Positions 18,260 through 28,073 of a DNA stretch of 64,000 nucleotides are shown piece by piece. The translations under genes were made by a program, and so were the position numbers. The first letter of the stretch is position 1; each line of letters starts with the position of its first letter. The DNA comes from Gammaproteobacteria bacterium (GTDB lineage Bacteria > Pseudomonadota > Gammaproteobacteria > Enterobacterales > Psychrobiaceae): positions 1 to 64,000 of the forward strand of contig JABSRU010000004.1 in assembly GCA_013214965.1 (NCBI GenBank). Direction: 5' to 3'. Under the pieces are notes generated by a model. It was not told the DNA's origin. It made no database searches and was given only the letters and a program-made list of their open reading frames with translations.

Positions 18260-18757
18260 TTAGTGGTCTTTTTTAGGTAATGGTACAATTAGCATTGGAA
18301 TTTTAGAGCGAGATAACACTTTTTTGGCAACGCTGCCGACAAAATTATGCAGTAAACCTTTGTCATGAGTGCCCATAATAATTAAGTCGACACTGAGTTC
18401 GGTTGCTAAATCGATGATGGCTGAGGCAGGGTTATCCTCAATGACATGGATTGATTTTATTTGTTGTCGTACTTCAATGTCGTCTAGATGGCATTGTTGC
18501 CAAAAGTAATCTTGGCGCTGTTTAAGTTTTTCTTCTGCTGCCACTACACGTTCTTGCTGCAAGGTTAAATGCTCATCTCTCTCAGTAATATAAGACTGCA
18601 AGGCTAAAGTAGCTTCCCCTGATAGAGCTTCGATAATGTGTAAAATGTATATTTCAGCGCCAGTCTCTTTCGCTAATGAGCAAGCATGTTCGAATGCTAG
18701 GGTAGAGCTTTGAGAAAGATCGGTACTATAAAGAATTTTTGTAATTTTAGAAAACAT
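18260..18757 (-). CDS. universal stress protein, UspA family
   Basis: Small cytoplasmic stress protein (165 aa) with the Usp Rossmann-like fold. The N-terminal strand is KILYSTDLSQSSTLAFEHA. The C-terminal signature MGTHDKGLLHNFVGSVA follows the G-2x-G-9x-G(S/T) nucleotide-binding pattern of ATP-binding Usp proteins. A helical insertion rich in Glu and Gln (about 65-95) lies in the middle. It is a single-gene unit, and its 3' end lies 48 bp from the UvrY box. The substrate or partner is unknown. Confidence 0.9.
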   Translation of the reverse strand: MFSKITKILYSTDLSQSSTLAFEHACSLAKETGAEIYILHIIEALSGEATLALQSYITERDEHLTLQQERVVAAEEKLKQRQDYFWQQCHLDDIEVRQQIKSIHVIEDNPASAIIDLATELSVDLIIMGTHDKGLLHNFVGSVAKKVLSRSKIPMLIVPLPKKDH

Positions 18758-18861
18758 AGTGATGACTCATTGTGGTTTTATCAATGAATTAACTATATCT
18801 CAAGCGCTTATTACTTTTAATCTCGTGTTGTATCAAAACTTGCTTCAGCGCAAGTAAACAT

Positions 18862-18888
18862 AAAAAAGGCGCTAATAATAAGCGCCTC
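18862..18888 (-). terminator. terminator after the 2-hydroxyacid dehydrogenase gene
   Basis: Stem AGGCGCT / AGCGCCT with a short AT loop. On the minus strand it is followed by TTTTTTA. It lies 38 bp past the stop codon. Confidence 0.8.
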
Positions 18889-18925
18889 ATATCTCCCTGA
18901 CGAGTGGTCACGGCTATAAATTATG

Positions 18926-20074
18926 TTATTTTACCAAATGGTTTGGTAAGTCTCTGACATTCGCGCAGCGTAGTTGACCCATTAATTGAGTTAGCTGACG
19001 TTTTAGGATGTTGATGGTGTGATCACCACCTTGATTACCTAATGCAGCGACACCATAAACAAAGGCACGGCCTAAAAAGGTAAATTGTGCGCCACTGGCC
19101 ATCGCACAAGCAATATCAGGGCTTGAGCGTAAACCGCTGTCCATCATCACTGATATTTTATCGCCGTATAATGCACTAATACGTTGCAACGGACGCACTG
19201 GTGCTTCACCGACGTCAAGTTGTCGTGCGCCGTGATTTGAGACGACAACACCATCGGCACCAAGTGCAATTGAGCTGGCGACATCAGCTTCACTAATTAC
19301 GCCTTTAATGATCAATTTACCCGGCCATAAATCGCGAATAACTTTTAAACTTTCGGCATCAACTTTGCCCATTACGGTGTTATTCATGAAGTTAGCCAAT
19401 TCACTGGTGGGCATGTTTTTATCCATGTATGGCTTAAGTGTCACCATTTCAGGTTTACCGGCTAAGGCGGTATTAAGCAACCAACGAGGGCATTTCATCA
19501 TTTGAATTATATTACTGATGGTCATTTGTGGTGGCATCGACAGGCCATTTTTAATGTCATTGTGACGATAACCAAAAGTGGGCACATCAACGGTGATCAT
19601 TAAGTTTTTATAACCGGCGGCTTTTAAACGATTGATCAAATCAATACGAATATGGTCTTTGGTTGGGTTATACAATTGATACCAAGCTTGACCTTCAGAA
19701 ACTTCAGCAATTCGCTCCATGCTACTCGATGATACGGTGCTTAATACAAAAGGAATATTGGCTTCTAATGCTGCTTTAGCTAAAATTTCTGGGGCATTGG
19801 GCCACATTAAACCTTGTAAGCCAACCGGTGCAATCCCAAACGGTGCAGAGTAAGTGTGACCCATAATCTCAGTATCCAGTGAAACATCACTGACCGATGA
19901 TAATAGGTTGCTGCGTAATTCGACGGCTCTAATTGCGTTAGTGTTTTTAGCTAAACCATATTCTTCATTGCTGCCGCCTTCGAGATAATCGAATGCAAAC
20001 TTAGGAATTCTTGTTTTCGCTTTAGCGCGTAAATCGCTGACACCAGGGTATTTAGAGTTAATATTAATCGTCAT
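18926..20074 (-). CDS. FMN-dependent alpha-hydroxy-acid dehydrogenase/oxidase
   Basis: TIM-barrel flavoenzyme of the L-lactate dehydrogenase / glycolate oxidase / mandelate dehydrogenase family, oxidising a 2-hydroxy acid to the 2-oxo acid. Motifs seen are the N-terminal RIPKFAFDYLEGGSNEE, the FMN-phosphate loop and the active-site stretch VVSNHGARQLD with the catalytic His and substrate-binding Arg. DSGLRSSPDI and FLGRAFVYG near the C-terminus also bind FMN. Length 382 aa fits LldD, but the substrate cannot be set from sequence and no lactate permease is adjacent. It is a monocistronic gene ending in a clear terminator. Confidence 0.88.
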   Translation of the reverse strand: MTININSKYPGVSDLRAKAKTRIPKFAFDYLEGGSNEEYGLAKNTNAIRAVELRSNLLSSVSDVSLDTEIMGHTYSAPFGIAPVGLQGLMWPNAPEILAKAALEANIPFVLSTVSSSSMERIAEVSEGQAWYQLYNPTKDHIRIDLINRLKAAGYKNLMITVDVPTFGYRHNDIKNGLSMPPQMTISNIIQMMKCPRWLLNTALAGKPEMVTLKPYMDKNMPTSELANFMNNTVMGKVDAESLKVIRDLWPGKLIIKGVISEADVASSIALGADGVVVSNHGARQLDVGEAPVRPLQRISALYGDKISVMMDSGLRSSPDIACAMASGAQFTFLGRAFVYGVAALGNQGGDHTINILKRQLTQLMGQLRCANVRDLPNHLVK

Positions 20075-20206
20075 CGCTACACCATTTATTTTTATTGAGT
20101 CATGACAGCATACATTGAACCAGAAAAATGATTAGCGTTAATTTAGAAATGAATTGATTCCAAACCATGCCTTATACCAATCTTATTAATGTAATTGGTA
20201 TTATCG

Positions 20207-21571
20207 TTAGCAAGCGACAACATTAATGGCCAAACCTCCGAGTGAGGTTTCTTTATATTTACTCATCATGTCTAATCCGGTCTGATGCATGGTCGCAATG
20301 ACATCATCTAAATGGACATGGTGACTGCCATCATTTTGTAAAGCTAATTTACTGGCATTAATGGCTTTTAGTGCCCCCATGGTATTACGTTCAATACAAG
20401 GGACTTGAACTAAACCATCAATTGGGTCGCAGGTTAAGCCAAGATTATGCTCCATGCCGATCTCTGCCGCATTTTCGACTTGCAGCGGGGTGCCTCCCAT
20501 AACGGCGGCTAATCCGGCGGCTGCCATCGAACAAGCGACCCCAATTTCACCTTGGCAGCCTACTTCTGCGGCAGAAATAGAAGCGTTGCGATGATAGAGC
20601 AAACCAATGGCAGCGGCGGTTGCTAAAAACTCAACGATGGCTTTCTCATCATCGTCACTGTGAAATTTTAAATACCAAGCGAGTACCGCAGGGATCACGC
20701 CTGCTGCGCCATTTGTTGGGGCGGTAACTACCCGAGAACCAGCGGCATTTTCTTCGTTCGTGGCCATGGCAAAAAGATTGAGCCAATCGATGGAGTCGAC
20801 TTTATTACTGTCGGCATTGTCAATTAAATGCTGATGCATGTGATAGGCGCGTCGTTTGAGTTTCAAGCTGCCGGGTAGGATGCCGGGGGTCTTAATTCCG
20901 CGTTCGATGCAGTTAGCCATGACTTGCCAAATATTTAATAGTTTAGCGGTAATATCATGACTGCCTAATTCAAGTTCATTATCGAGGGTAATTTGAGCGA
21001 TTGATTTTTGATCCTGCTGACAATATTTGAGTAACTCTCGTGCCGAGTTATAGGCGTAAGGCAATTTAACGATTGATTGCCCCTGCGCTTGCTCTATTTC
21101 TGTTTCATCTTGAACAAAGCCACCGCCCACTGAAAAATAGCGGCGGGTCAGCATGACATTGTGATGCTGGTCATAAGCACAAAACTGTAGACCATTGGCG
21201 TGCTGAGGTAAGGTTTGTTTAAAATTAAACCGTAGGTCGTTACTGATATTGAAATCAATTGGGCGTTGTCCAGCTAAAATAAGCTCTGAGTTTGCCTTAA
21301 CTCGTTCAAAATAAGGGGTGATGTTATCAGGATTTATCTCACTGGGTGTTTCGCCCATTAATCCCAAAATACAGGCTGAATCGGTGGCGTGGCCACGACC
21401 CGTTAGCGCCAGAGATCCATATAAGTCGATTCGGACTCTCGTGGTATGAATGAGCATGTCTTGTTGTTTTAACGTGGCAATAAAACGATTAGCCGCAATC
21501 ATTGGACCAACGGTGTGGGAACTCGAAGGGCCGATACCAATTTTAAATAAATCAAAAATACTGTGTGCCAT
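20207..21571 (-). CDS. sdaA: L-serine ammonia-lyase (L-serine dehydratase), iron-sulfur type
   Basis: Deaminates L-serine to pyruvate and ammonia in the cytoplasm with a catalytic [4Fe-4S] cluster. I start it at ATG 21571 ([20 protein letters not shown]), the usual N-terminus, giving 454 aa. Upstream in-frame starts would add 15 unusual residues. The N-terminal half is the ACT-like beta domain. The C-terminal half has [17 protein letters not shown] and [12 protein letters not shown], which supply the cluster cysteines. The single-chain form matches SdaA/SdaB of enteric bacteria. In betaine users, glycine is converted to serine with one-carbon units and then to pyruvate by this enzyme, so its place beside fds and near dgc is sensible. 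Confidence 0.93.
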   Translation of the reverse strand: MAHSIFDLFKIGIGPSSSHTVGPMIAANRFIATLKQQDMLIHTTRVRIDLYGSLALTGRGHATDSACILGLMGETPSEINPDNITPYFERVKANSELILAGQRPIDFNISNDLRFNFKQTLPQHANGLQFCAYDQHHNVMLTRRYFSVGGGFVQDETEIEQAQGQSIVKLPYAYNSARELLKYCQQDQKSIAQITLDNELELGSHDITAKLLNIWQVMANCIERGIKTPGILPGSLKLKRRAYHMHQHLIDNADSNKVDSIDWLNLFAMATNEENAAGSRVVTAPTNGAAGVIPAVLAWYLKFHSDDDEKAIVEFLATAAAIGLLYHRNASISAAEVGCQGEIGVACSMAAAGLAAVMGGTPLQVENAAEIGMEHNLGLTCDPIDGLVQVPCIERNTMGALKAINASKLALQNDGSHHVHLDDVIATMHQTGLDMMSKYKETSLGGLAINVVAC

Positions 21572-21674
21572 AATGATAGTTCTCGCTGTTGTTTTTGACA
21601 ACATAACAGCGAGCAAAGTCAGGCGCTATCTAATTTTTAGCCGGGGTAGCTATTGTATAATCCGGTGTCGTATT

Positions 21675-21896
21675 TTAATTGTTTATCTGCTTTAATGCTA
21701 AAATAACCAGCGCTTCCAGTTGATAATTTTCATTATCTGCCGCTTCAAAAAGTTGTGCCCGCATACTCGGTGCCCAAAAGCGGTTAATGTGATGACTAAT
21801 CTCGTTAACGCATTGTGTTTGTTGTTTGCCATGCAATAAGTTAACTGCAATTTGATTGGCCATACCTACGACGTACTGCAATCGATCCTGTGACAT
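21675..21896 (-). CDS. fdsD: formate dehydrogenase delta subunit
   Basis: Small 73-aa protein. ANQIAVNLLHG and HHINRFWAPSMRAQL match the conserved FdsD signature (MANQIA ... H-I-x-x-F-W-x-P-x-M-R). FdsD is needed for an active Mo-dependent NAD-linked formate dehydrogenase, probably in cofactor insertion or stability. It is last in the fds operon, 21 bp after fdhD. Confidence 0.88.
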   Translation of the reverse strand: MSQDRLQYVVGMANQIAVNLLHGKQQTQCVNEISHHINRFWAPSMRAQLFEAADNENYQLEALVILALKQINN

Positions 21897-21917
21897 AAAT
21901 TGCTCTCTTGATTTGCT

Positions 21918-22736
21918 TTAACTATAAAAAGTGTGGCGGCCATCGCGGGCGAAGCCAACTAATATCATGCCCACTTGATTGGCGATATTAATCGCTAAGG
22001 CGGTCGGTGCTGAAACAGCTACCACCATTGAGATCCCAGCGACCTGGGCTTTACTGATCATTTCATAACTGGCGCGACTCGAAATCAGCACAAATCCTTG
22101 ATTTAAATCGTAACTACCACGTGTTAAAGCCCCAATCAGTTTGTCCAGTGCATTATGACGACCAATATCTTCACGTAGTAATAAAATGTTGCCTGTGTTA
22201 TCACACCAAGCGGCGCCATGAACGGCGCCAGTGAGTTGCTGTAACGGCTGGTGGCTTTGTAAACTCGCTATGGCGTGTTGAATCGCTGAGTGTGTCTCTG
22301 GCGTGATGACTTTCGCTGATCGTTGGTTATTGGCAGTCGGTAATGTTTTCATCGCTTGTTGCAGAGACTCTGCACCACATAAGCCACAGCCGGTACGACC
22401 GGTCATGTTGCGACGTTGTTGTTTTAGCGCCCAGATTGCTTGGGCGCCAATGGTGATATTGAGTTCGATGCCTAATGGCTGTTCGACCTGAGTAATCTCA
22501 CGGATCTCATCGGGATGCTCAATAATTTTTTCACTGAGACTAAACCCTAGCGCTAAATCCTCTAAATCGCTCGGGGTACTCATCATCACAACATGCGAAA
22601 TGCCGTTGTATACCATTGCCACCGCAATTTCTTGCGCGATGTCATCAGTGGTGTTTAATAGCTGATGATCGGTAAATCGTTGCACCGGATACTGGGCAAC
22701 TGATTTAACGGTAACTTTAGGCTCTTTAGGTACCAT
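21918..22736 (-). CDS. fdhD: formate dehydrogenase sulfurtransferase FdhD/FdsC
   Basis: Accessory protein that passes sulfur from a cysteine desulfurase to the molybdenum cofactor of formate dehydrogenase. The CGLCG motif (Cys117 and Cys120) provides the sulfur-carrying cysteines. EDIGRHNALDKLIG and the C-terminal GFARDGRHTFYS are typical family blocks. The preferred start is ATG 22736 with GCGGA about 9 bases upstream. An upstream TTG at 22751 is less likely. Either way it lies within a few bases of the fdsA stop, so the two are coupled. Length 272 aa is normal. In fds operons this gene is called fdsC. Confidence 0.92.
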   Translation of the reverse strand: MVPKEPKVTVKSVAQYPVQRFTDHQLLNTTDDIAQEIAVAMVYNGISHVVMMSTPSDLEDLALGFSLSEKIIEHPDEIREITQVEQPLGIELNITIGAQAIWALKQQRRNMTGRTGCGLCGAESLQQAMKTLPTANNQRSAKVITPETHSAIQHAIASLQSHQPLQQLTGAVHGAAWCDNTGNILLLREDIGRHNALDKLIGALTRGSYDLNQGFVLISSRASYEMISKAQVAGISMVVAVSAPTALAINIANQVGMILVGFARDGRHTFYS

Positions 22737-22740
22737 GTGA

Positions 22741-25626
22741 TTAATCCGCAATTTTAGCGCTCTTTTTATTGGCTAAATATTGCTGTTGACGCTGACTAAA
22801 TTGTGCATATTCAGCTTGCCATACTGAGGGTTGATCAACCTTAACCGCTTGTACTGCCGTGACCTTATATTCTGGGCAGTTAGTCGCCCAATCGGAGTTG
22901 TCGGTAGTGACGACATTCGCACCGCTTAAAGGATGATGGAATGTGGTATAAACCACGCCAGGTTGCATCCGTTGACTAATGCGTGCTCGCAGCGCTGTGG
23001 TGCCTGCTCGACTCGCAATACCCACCCAATCACCCTCATTAATACCGCGATCTTCGGCATCGTTGGGATGAATTTCTAATACATCCTGATCATGCCATAC
23101 TTGATTTTCGGTTCGCCTCGTTTGAGCGCCAACATTATATTGGCTTAAAATTCGCCCGGTGGTCAGTAGTAAAGGAAAACGTTTGTTGGCTCTTTCGGGG
23201 GTCGCGACATATTCAGTAATCGCAAACTTCCCTTGTTGACCGACAAAATCTTTGGTATGCATGATCGGTGTGCCTAGTGGTGATTGATCATTACAGGGCC
23301 ATTGAATCGAACCTAATTGTTCTAGTTTTTCATAACTCACGCCATGAAAACTCGGTGTTAATCGTGCGATTTCGTCCATGATTTCGCTGGGGTGCTGATA
23401 GTCCATCTCATACCCTAAGGCTTTGGCTAGAGCGACAGTTACCTGCCAATCTTCTTTGCCAGCTAACGGTGGCATTAATTTTCTGACCCGGGATATGCGT
23501 CGTTCGGCATTGGTGAAGGTGCCATTTTTTTCCATGAATGATGAACCCGGTAAAAAGACATGGGCATACTTAGCGGTTTCATTGAGGAAAATATCCTGAA
23601 CAATAATACAATGCATCGAGCTCAATGCTTTTTGAACATGTTGGGTATTGGGATCTGACTGAGCAATGTCTTCGCCTTGGCAATAAAGCCCTTTAAAGTC
23701 ACCGTGAATCGCCGCTTCAAACATATTTGGGATCCGTAATCCCGGTTCATTATCTAGACTGACCTGCCACTCTTGCTCAAATAATTGACGGGTATCATCT
23801 TCGCTAACATGGCGATAACCTGGGAATTCGTGGGGAAAAGAGCCCATATCACAAGAGCCCTGAACATTGTTTTGACCGCGCAGAGGGTTAACCCCAACCC
23901 CTTCTCGACCAATGTTACCTGTCACCATCGCAAGGTTGGCAATGGCCATCACTGAAGACGATCCCTGTGAGTGTTCGGTAACCCCTAAACCATAATAAAT
24001 CGCGCCATTGTGAGCGTTGGCAAACAGTCGTGCAGCCGCTCGTAATTCTTCGGCCGCAACGCCCGTGATTTCGCTGGTGTTCTCCGGCGCATGACGAGGA
24101 TCTTTGATGTGGAGATACCATTGCTGGAAGCTGGCATCATCGCAGCGACTTTTAATAAAATCATTATCAGCTAATCCTTCATCAACAATGACATGAGCTA
24201 GAGCGTTCAGTAAGGCAACATTGGTGCCGGGACGTAATTTAAGATGATGTTGAGCTTTAGTGTGTGGACTGTCAATGATGTCGATGGTGCGAGGGTCAAC
24301 CACAATCAACTTAGCCCCTTGGCGTAAGCGGCGTTTAAGTAATGAACCGAATACTGGGTGAGCGTCGGTCGGGTTAGCCCCAATAATGAGTACGACATCG
24401 GTGGCCATCACCGATTCAAACGTTTGAGTACCTGCCGATTCGTTTAAGGTCGCTTTTAAACCATAACCCGTTGGTGAATGACAAACGCGAGCACAGGTAT
24501 CGACATTGTTATTTTGGAACACCGCGCGCACTAATTTTTGTACTAAGTAAGTTTCTTCATTGGTACAACGGGAAGAGGTGATCGCACCAATACTGTTGCG
24601 ACCATGCTGTTCTTGAATACTGTTTAAGCGCTTGGCAGCAAAAGCTAAGGCTTCTTCCCAGCTGACTTCACGCCAGTCTTGTTCAATATTGTCGCGGATC
24701 ATCGGGCTAGTGATCCGATCCTTATGGGTGGCATAACCAAAAGCAAATCGGCCCTTAACGCAAGAATGTCCTTGATTCGCTTGTCCGTTTTTGTCCGGGA
24801 CCATTCTGAGTACGCGATCTCCCTGCATATCGGCGCGAAAGGAGCAACCAACGCCACAATAGGCACAGGTTGTAATAATGCTATGGTCCGGTTGGCCATG
24901 ATCAATAATTGATTTTTCAGTTAAGGTCGCGGTTGGACAAGCTTGAACACAGGCTCCACAAGAGACGCAATCTGATTCAATAAAGGATTGCTGCTGGCCA
25001 GCGCTAATGCGCGAGTCGAATCCGCGACCTGATACAGTTAATGCAAAAGTACCTTGGACCTCTTCACAGGCTCTGACACAACGAGAACATGAAATACATT
25101 TTGAATCATCGAAACTGAAATACGGGTTAGAATCATCGGTGGCACCATCGAGATGATTTTTACCCTCAAAACCATAGCGCACCTGACGTAACCCTACTGC
25201 ACCGGCCATATCTTGCAGTTCACAATCACCATTAGCCGAGCACGTTAAACAATCTAATGGATGATCTGAGATATAGAGTTCCATGATATTACGGCGTAAC
25301 TTGGCGAGTTGGTCATTTTGAGTGGTGACCTTCATTCCTGCTCTAACTGGCGTGGTACAAGAGGCTGGCATGCCCCGCATGCCTTCGATCTCAACCGCAC
25401 ATAAACGGCAAGAACCAAATGCGGCTAAATTGTCACTGGCGCATAATTTAGGAATATTGATGTCACAAATAGCGGCAGCTCGTAACACGGATGTGCCCTC
25501 AGGCACCACAATGGTGACACCATCGATCTCAAGGCTGATTTTAACATTCGATTTTGACACTGGCGTACCGAGATCTTTGGTCGAAAAAGAGCGGGTTTCA
25601 GTCTTTGGATCATAAAAATTAATCAT
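22741..25626 (-). CDS. fdsA: NAD-dependent formate dehydrogenase alpha subunit (molybdenum/tungsten, cysteine type)
   Basis: Catalytic subunit oxidising formate to CO2 at a bis-MGD centre. The start is ATG 25626, which overlaps the fdsB stop and has GAGG upstream, giving 961 aa. Order of domains: a [2Fe-2S] domain (Cys62, 73, 76, 90), a NuoG-like His-Cys3 [4Fe-4S] site (His122, Cys126, 129, 135), two ferredoxin clusters (from Cys177 and from Cys220), the N-terminal cluster of the molybdopterin domain (from Cys254), and the Mo ligand Cys382 in ARVCHSPTG. The metal ligand is cysteine, not selenocysteine. With FdsB and FdsG it forms the soluble complex known from Cupriavidus and Rhodobacter. Confidence 0.95.
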   Translation of the reverse strand: MINFYDPKTETRSFSTKDLGTPVSKSNVKISLEIDGVTIVVPEGTSVLRAAAICDINIPKLCASDNLAAFGSCRLCAVEIEGMRGMPASCTTPVRAGMKVTTQNDQLAKLRRNIMELYISDHPLDCLTCSANGDCELQDMAGAVGLRQVRYGFEGKNHLDGATDDSNPYFSFDDSKCISCSRCVRACEEVQGTFALTVSGRGFDSRISAGQQQSFIESDCVSCGACVQACPTATLTEKSIIDHGQPDHSIITTCAYCGVGCSFRADMQGDRVLRMVPDKNGQANQGHSCVKGRFAFGYATHKDRITSPMIRDNIEQDWREVSWEEALAFAAKRLNSIQEQHGRNSIGAITSSRCTNEETYLVQKLVRAVFQNNNVDTCARVCHSPTGYGLKATLNESAGTQTFESVMATDVVLIIGANPTDAHPVFGSLLKRRLRQGAKLIVVDPRTIDIIDSPHTKAQHHLKLRPGTNVALLNALAHVIVDEGLADNDFIKSRCDDASFQQWYLHIKDPRHAPENTSEITGVAAEELRAAARLFANAHNGAIYYGLGVTEHSQGSSSVMAIANLAMVTGNIGREGVGVNPLRGQNNVQGSCDMGSFPHEFPGYRHVSEDDTRQLFEQEWQVSLDNEPGLRIPNMFEAAIHGDFKGLYCQGEDIAQSDPNTQHVQKALSSMHCIIVQDIFLNETAKYAHVFLPGSSFMEKNGTFTNAERRISRVRKLMPPLAGKEDWQVTVALAKALGYEMDYQHPSEIMDEIARLTPSFHGVSYEKLEQLGSIQWPCNDQSPLGTPIMHTKDFVGQQGKFAITEYVATPERANKRFPLLLTTGRILSQYNVGAQTRRTENQVWHDQDVLEIHPNDAEDRGINEGDWVGIASRAGTTALRARISQRMQPGVVYTTFHHPLSGANVVTTDNSDWATNCPEYKVTAVQAVKVDQPSVWQAEYAQFSQRQQQYLANKKSAKIAD

Positions 25627-27202
25627 TGACTTGATCCTCGTGATTAAGTGGCGGCGTGACAAAATGGTCGGGGAAATATTTTAGGGCACTGCGGACCGGG
25701 AAGGGGGTCATACCGCCCATGGCACATAAAGAACCAAACTCCATGGTGTCGCATAAATCATGCAACAAACTTAAGTGATCCTGGCGCTGTGCTTCACTAT
25801 TATTACCGGCAAGCAGTTTATCAATCACTTCAACGCCACGAACGGCACCGATACGACAGGGAGTACATTTTCCGCAAGACTCTACCTCACAAAATTCCAT
25901 CGCGAACCGTGCTTGCGCCGCCATATCGACCGTATCATCAAACACGACAATGCCGCCATGACCGAGCACCGCCCCGATACTTGAGAAAGCCTCGTAATCG
26001 AGCGGAGTATCCCATTGTTCACTGGGTAAATAGGCACCTAAAGGACCACCTACTTGAATACTAGACATCGCACGTTTACTTTTAGTGCCATTGCCATATT
26101 GCTGTAATAATTGATTTAGGCTGATCCCAAAGGCTAACTCCACTAAGCCTCCTTGCGCGATATTACCGGCAAGCTGAACCGGTAAAGTGCCACGGGATCG
26201 GCCCATGCCATAGTCGCGATATTTAGCGCCACCATGAGTTAGAATATAAGGGACAGAGGCCAGCGATATTACATTATTGACCACGGTCGGTTGGCCAAAT
26301 AGCCCTTCAATTGCCGGTAGTGGTGGTTTAGCTCGCACTAAGCCACGCTTGCCTTCTAGGCTCTCTAACAGCGAGGTTTCTTCGCCACAAATATAAGCAC
26401 CAGCGCCTAAGCGCACTTCTAATGCAAAGTGATGTTGGCTGCCAGCAATGTTTTGACCAAGATAGCCAGCTTTTTCGGCATTCTTTATTGCTAGTTTTAA
26501 AATATGATGGGCTTGGGGATATTCACTGCGTAAATAAATATAGCCTTGGTTGGCACCAACACTGAGCCCTGCAATGATCATTCCTTCGATGAGTACGAAT
26601 GGGTCGCCTTCCATGAGCATCCGGTCGGCAAAAGTGCCAGAGTCGCCTTCATCAGCGTTGCAGACAATATATTTTTGCTGTTCAGGCTCATCTAACACCG
26701 TTTGCCATTTGATGCCCGTTGGGAACGCCGCTCCGCCACGCCCACGTAGGCCGGATTCTTTCACTTGATCAACCAATTGCTGTGCTGTCTTAGCCAACGC
26801 ATTGGTGAGACCAACAAAGCCGTCATGATTGATATAATCCTCAACATCAACGGGATCGATAACGCCGACTCGGGCAAAGGTTAAACGCTGTTGTGATTTT
26901 AGCCAAGGTAGTTGTTCGGTAAAACCAAGGCATAGCGGATGCTCAATAACATCATCAAAGCATTGCTGATTTAGAATCGCTGAAACATCACTGGCAGCAA
27001 CAGGACCATATGCGACACGGCCCTTCGGGGTGCTAATTTCTAATAGCGGTTCTAGCCAGAACATTCCCCGTGAGCCATTTCTGATTAACTTACCATTGAG
27101 TTCGGGTTGCGCCTTGAGCTTTTTTTCAACTTGTGCCGCCACTAGGTCGGTACCACGGGAGCGAGCTGTAGTGTCAAGTGAAAGATATATTTTACGACTC
27201 AT
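25619..27202 (-). CDS. fdsB: NAD-dependent formate dehydrogenase beta subunit (diaphorase)
   Basis: NuoF-like subunit carrying FMN, the NAD site and one [4Fe-4S] cluster. It passes electrons from FdsA to NAD+. Visible are the N-terminal thioredoxin-like extension (1-120), GLRGRGGAAFPTG for FMN/NAD binding, YICGEETSLLESLEG, and the cluster motif ESCGKCTPCRIG with a later Cys in EFGSLCAMGG. Length 527 aa is typical of FdsB. Its start overlaps the fdsG stop by 4 bp and its end overlaps fdsA. Confidence 0.95.
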   Translation of the reverse strand: MSRKIYLSLDTTARSRGTDLVAAQVEKKLKAQPELNGKLIRNGSRGMFWLEPLLEISTPKGRVAYGPVAASDVSAILNQQCFDDVIEHPLCLGFTEQLPWLKSQQRLTFARVGVIDPVDVEDYINHDGFVGLTNALAKTAQQLVDQVKESGLRGRGGAAFPTGIKWQTVLDEPEQQKYIVCNADEGDSGTFADRMLMEGDPFVLIEGMIIAGLSVGANQGYIYLRSEYPQAHHILKLAIKNAEKAGYLGQNIAGSQHHFALEVRLGAGAYICGEETSLLESLEGKRGLVRAKPPLPAIEGLFGQPTVVNNVISLASVPYILTHGGAKYRDYGMGRSRGTLPVQLAGNIAQGGLVELAFGISLNQLLQQYGNGTKSKRAMSSIQVGGPLGAYLPSEQWDTPLDYEAFSSIGAVLGHGGIVVFDDTVDMAAQARFAMEFCEVESCGKCTPCRIGAVRGVEVIDKLLAGNNSEAQRQDHLSLLHDLCDTMEFGSLCAMGGMTPFPVRSALKYFPDHFVTPPLNHEDQVND

Positions 27203-27690
27203 TTTAGCTCCAAAGAATAAGTGGTTAATGCATCTAAAATTTGCTCAAATTTACCGGGATCGACTTCGCCATGAATATCATCGCCAATTCTAATGGCCGG
27301 CGAACAAGCGCAGTTTCCCAAGCAATAAACTGGCTCTAACGTGTATTGTTGGTCGCTGGAGGTTTGGTGGTAATCAATAGCTAGTTTACTTTTTATTGCG
27401 CGTTCTAAAGTACGTGAGCCCATGGCTTGACAAGATTCACCACGGCAAACCTCAATCACATGGTTACCTGGTTTTTCGGTCCGAAAATGATGATAAAAAC
27501 TAACGACCCCGTGCACTTCGGCGCGAGAAACATTGAGTGCTTTGGCGATTAATGGCATGGCATTATCTGGAATGAAAGCAACGCTATTTTGAATTGCATG
27601 TAATATCGGCAGCATTGCGCCGGCTAACATTTGGTGTTGCTTGATAATTTCAGCTATTTGTTGCAGGCCTTGCTCATTAATTACAGCCAT
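27199..27690 (-). CDS. fdsG: NAD-dependent formate dehydrogenase gamma subunit
   Basis: NuoE-like subunit with a thioredoxin fold and one [2Fe-2S] cluster, ligated by Cys82 and Cys87 (CRGESCQ) and Cys123 and Cys127 (CLGNCACSP). The start is ATG 27690 with GAGG 9 bases upstream, giving 163 aa. An in-frame extension to 27723 looks spurious. It is the first gene of the fds operon. The promoter must lie in the interval shared with the divergent regulator gene, where two direct repeats are found. Confidence 0.94.
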   Translation of the reverse strand: MAVINEQGLQQIAEIIKQHQMLAGAMLPILHAIQNSVAFIPDNAMPLIAKALNVSRAEVHGVVSFYHHFRTEKPGNHVIEVCRGESCQAMGSRTLERAIKSKLAIDYHQTSSDQQYTLEPVYCLGNCACSPAIRIGDDIHGEVDPGKFEQILDALTTYSLELK

Positions 27691-28073
27691 AATAATCCTC
27701 GGGGCATTGTCACTGAACAACATTATTAAATAACCATCGTTGCCACATATAGCCGATTAAGACACTTTCATAGCTAATTAAGACATTTTGTTCACTTGAT
27801 TTACGTTAAAACTAATTTGTTTGAAAGTTAATCAATGGTTGTTTGCTTGTCGTTTTTGGCTTTATTTATGTCGTTATTTGGATGTTATTAAGTTGTTTTG
27901 CTTCTATTGTTATATAACTTTTTTGATCTTGGTCAATTATTAATCCAAGATACAGAATGAGTAATTGGGTCTATACTCAAAAAACTAAACTAAAATACAA
28001 TAAAAAGTCGAGACGGAGATCACTAGATTGATCCTGATCTTGACTAACAATAGTCGATACAGGAGCAAATCTG
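27691..28073. promoter_or_regulatory. divergent promoter region between fdsG and the GbdR-type gene
   Basis: 383 bp without a gene. Two direct repeats, TAGCCGATTAAGACACTTT (from 27750) and TAGCTAATTAAGACATTTT (from 27771), are spaced 21 bp (two helical turns), the arrangement of AraC-family half sites. They lie 60-100 bp upstream of fdsG. An inverted repeat ATCTTGG-N12-CCAAGAT (27926-27951) lies nearer the regulator gene. Both are operator candidates. The regulator's ribosome site AGGAGC is clear. Confidence 0.5.

Noticed and set aside
20165-20200. ATACCAATCTTATTAATG...ATTGGTAT near the end of sdaA, considered a second MITE
   Set aside because: The two arms are close together and only partly match the 48.1-kb element; it could be a small related hairpin or the sdaA terminator, but support is weak.
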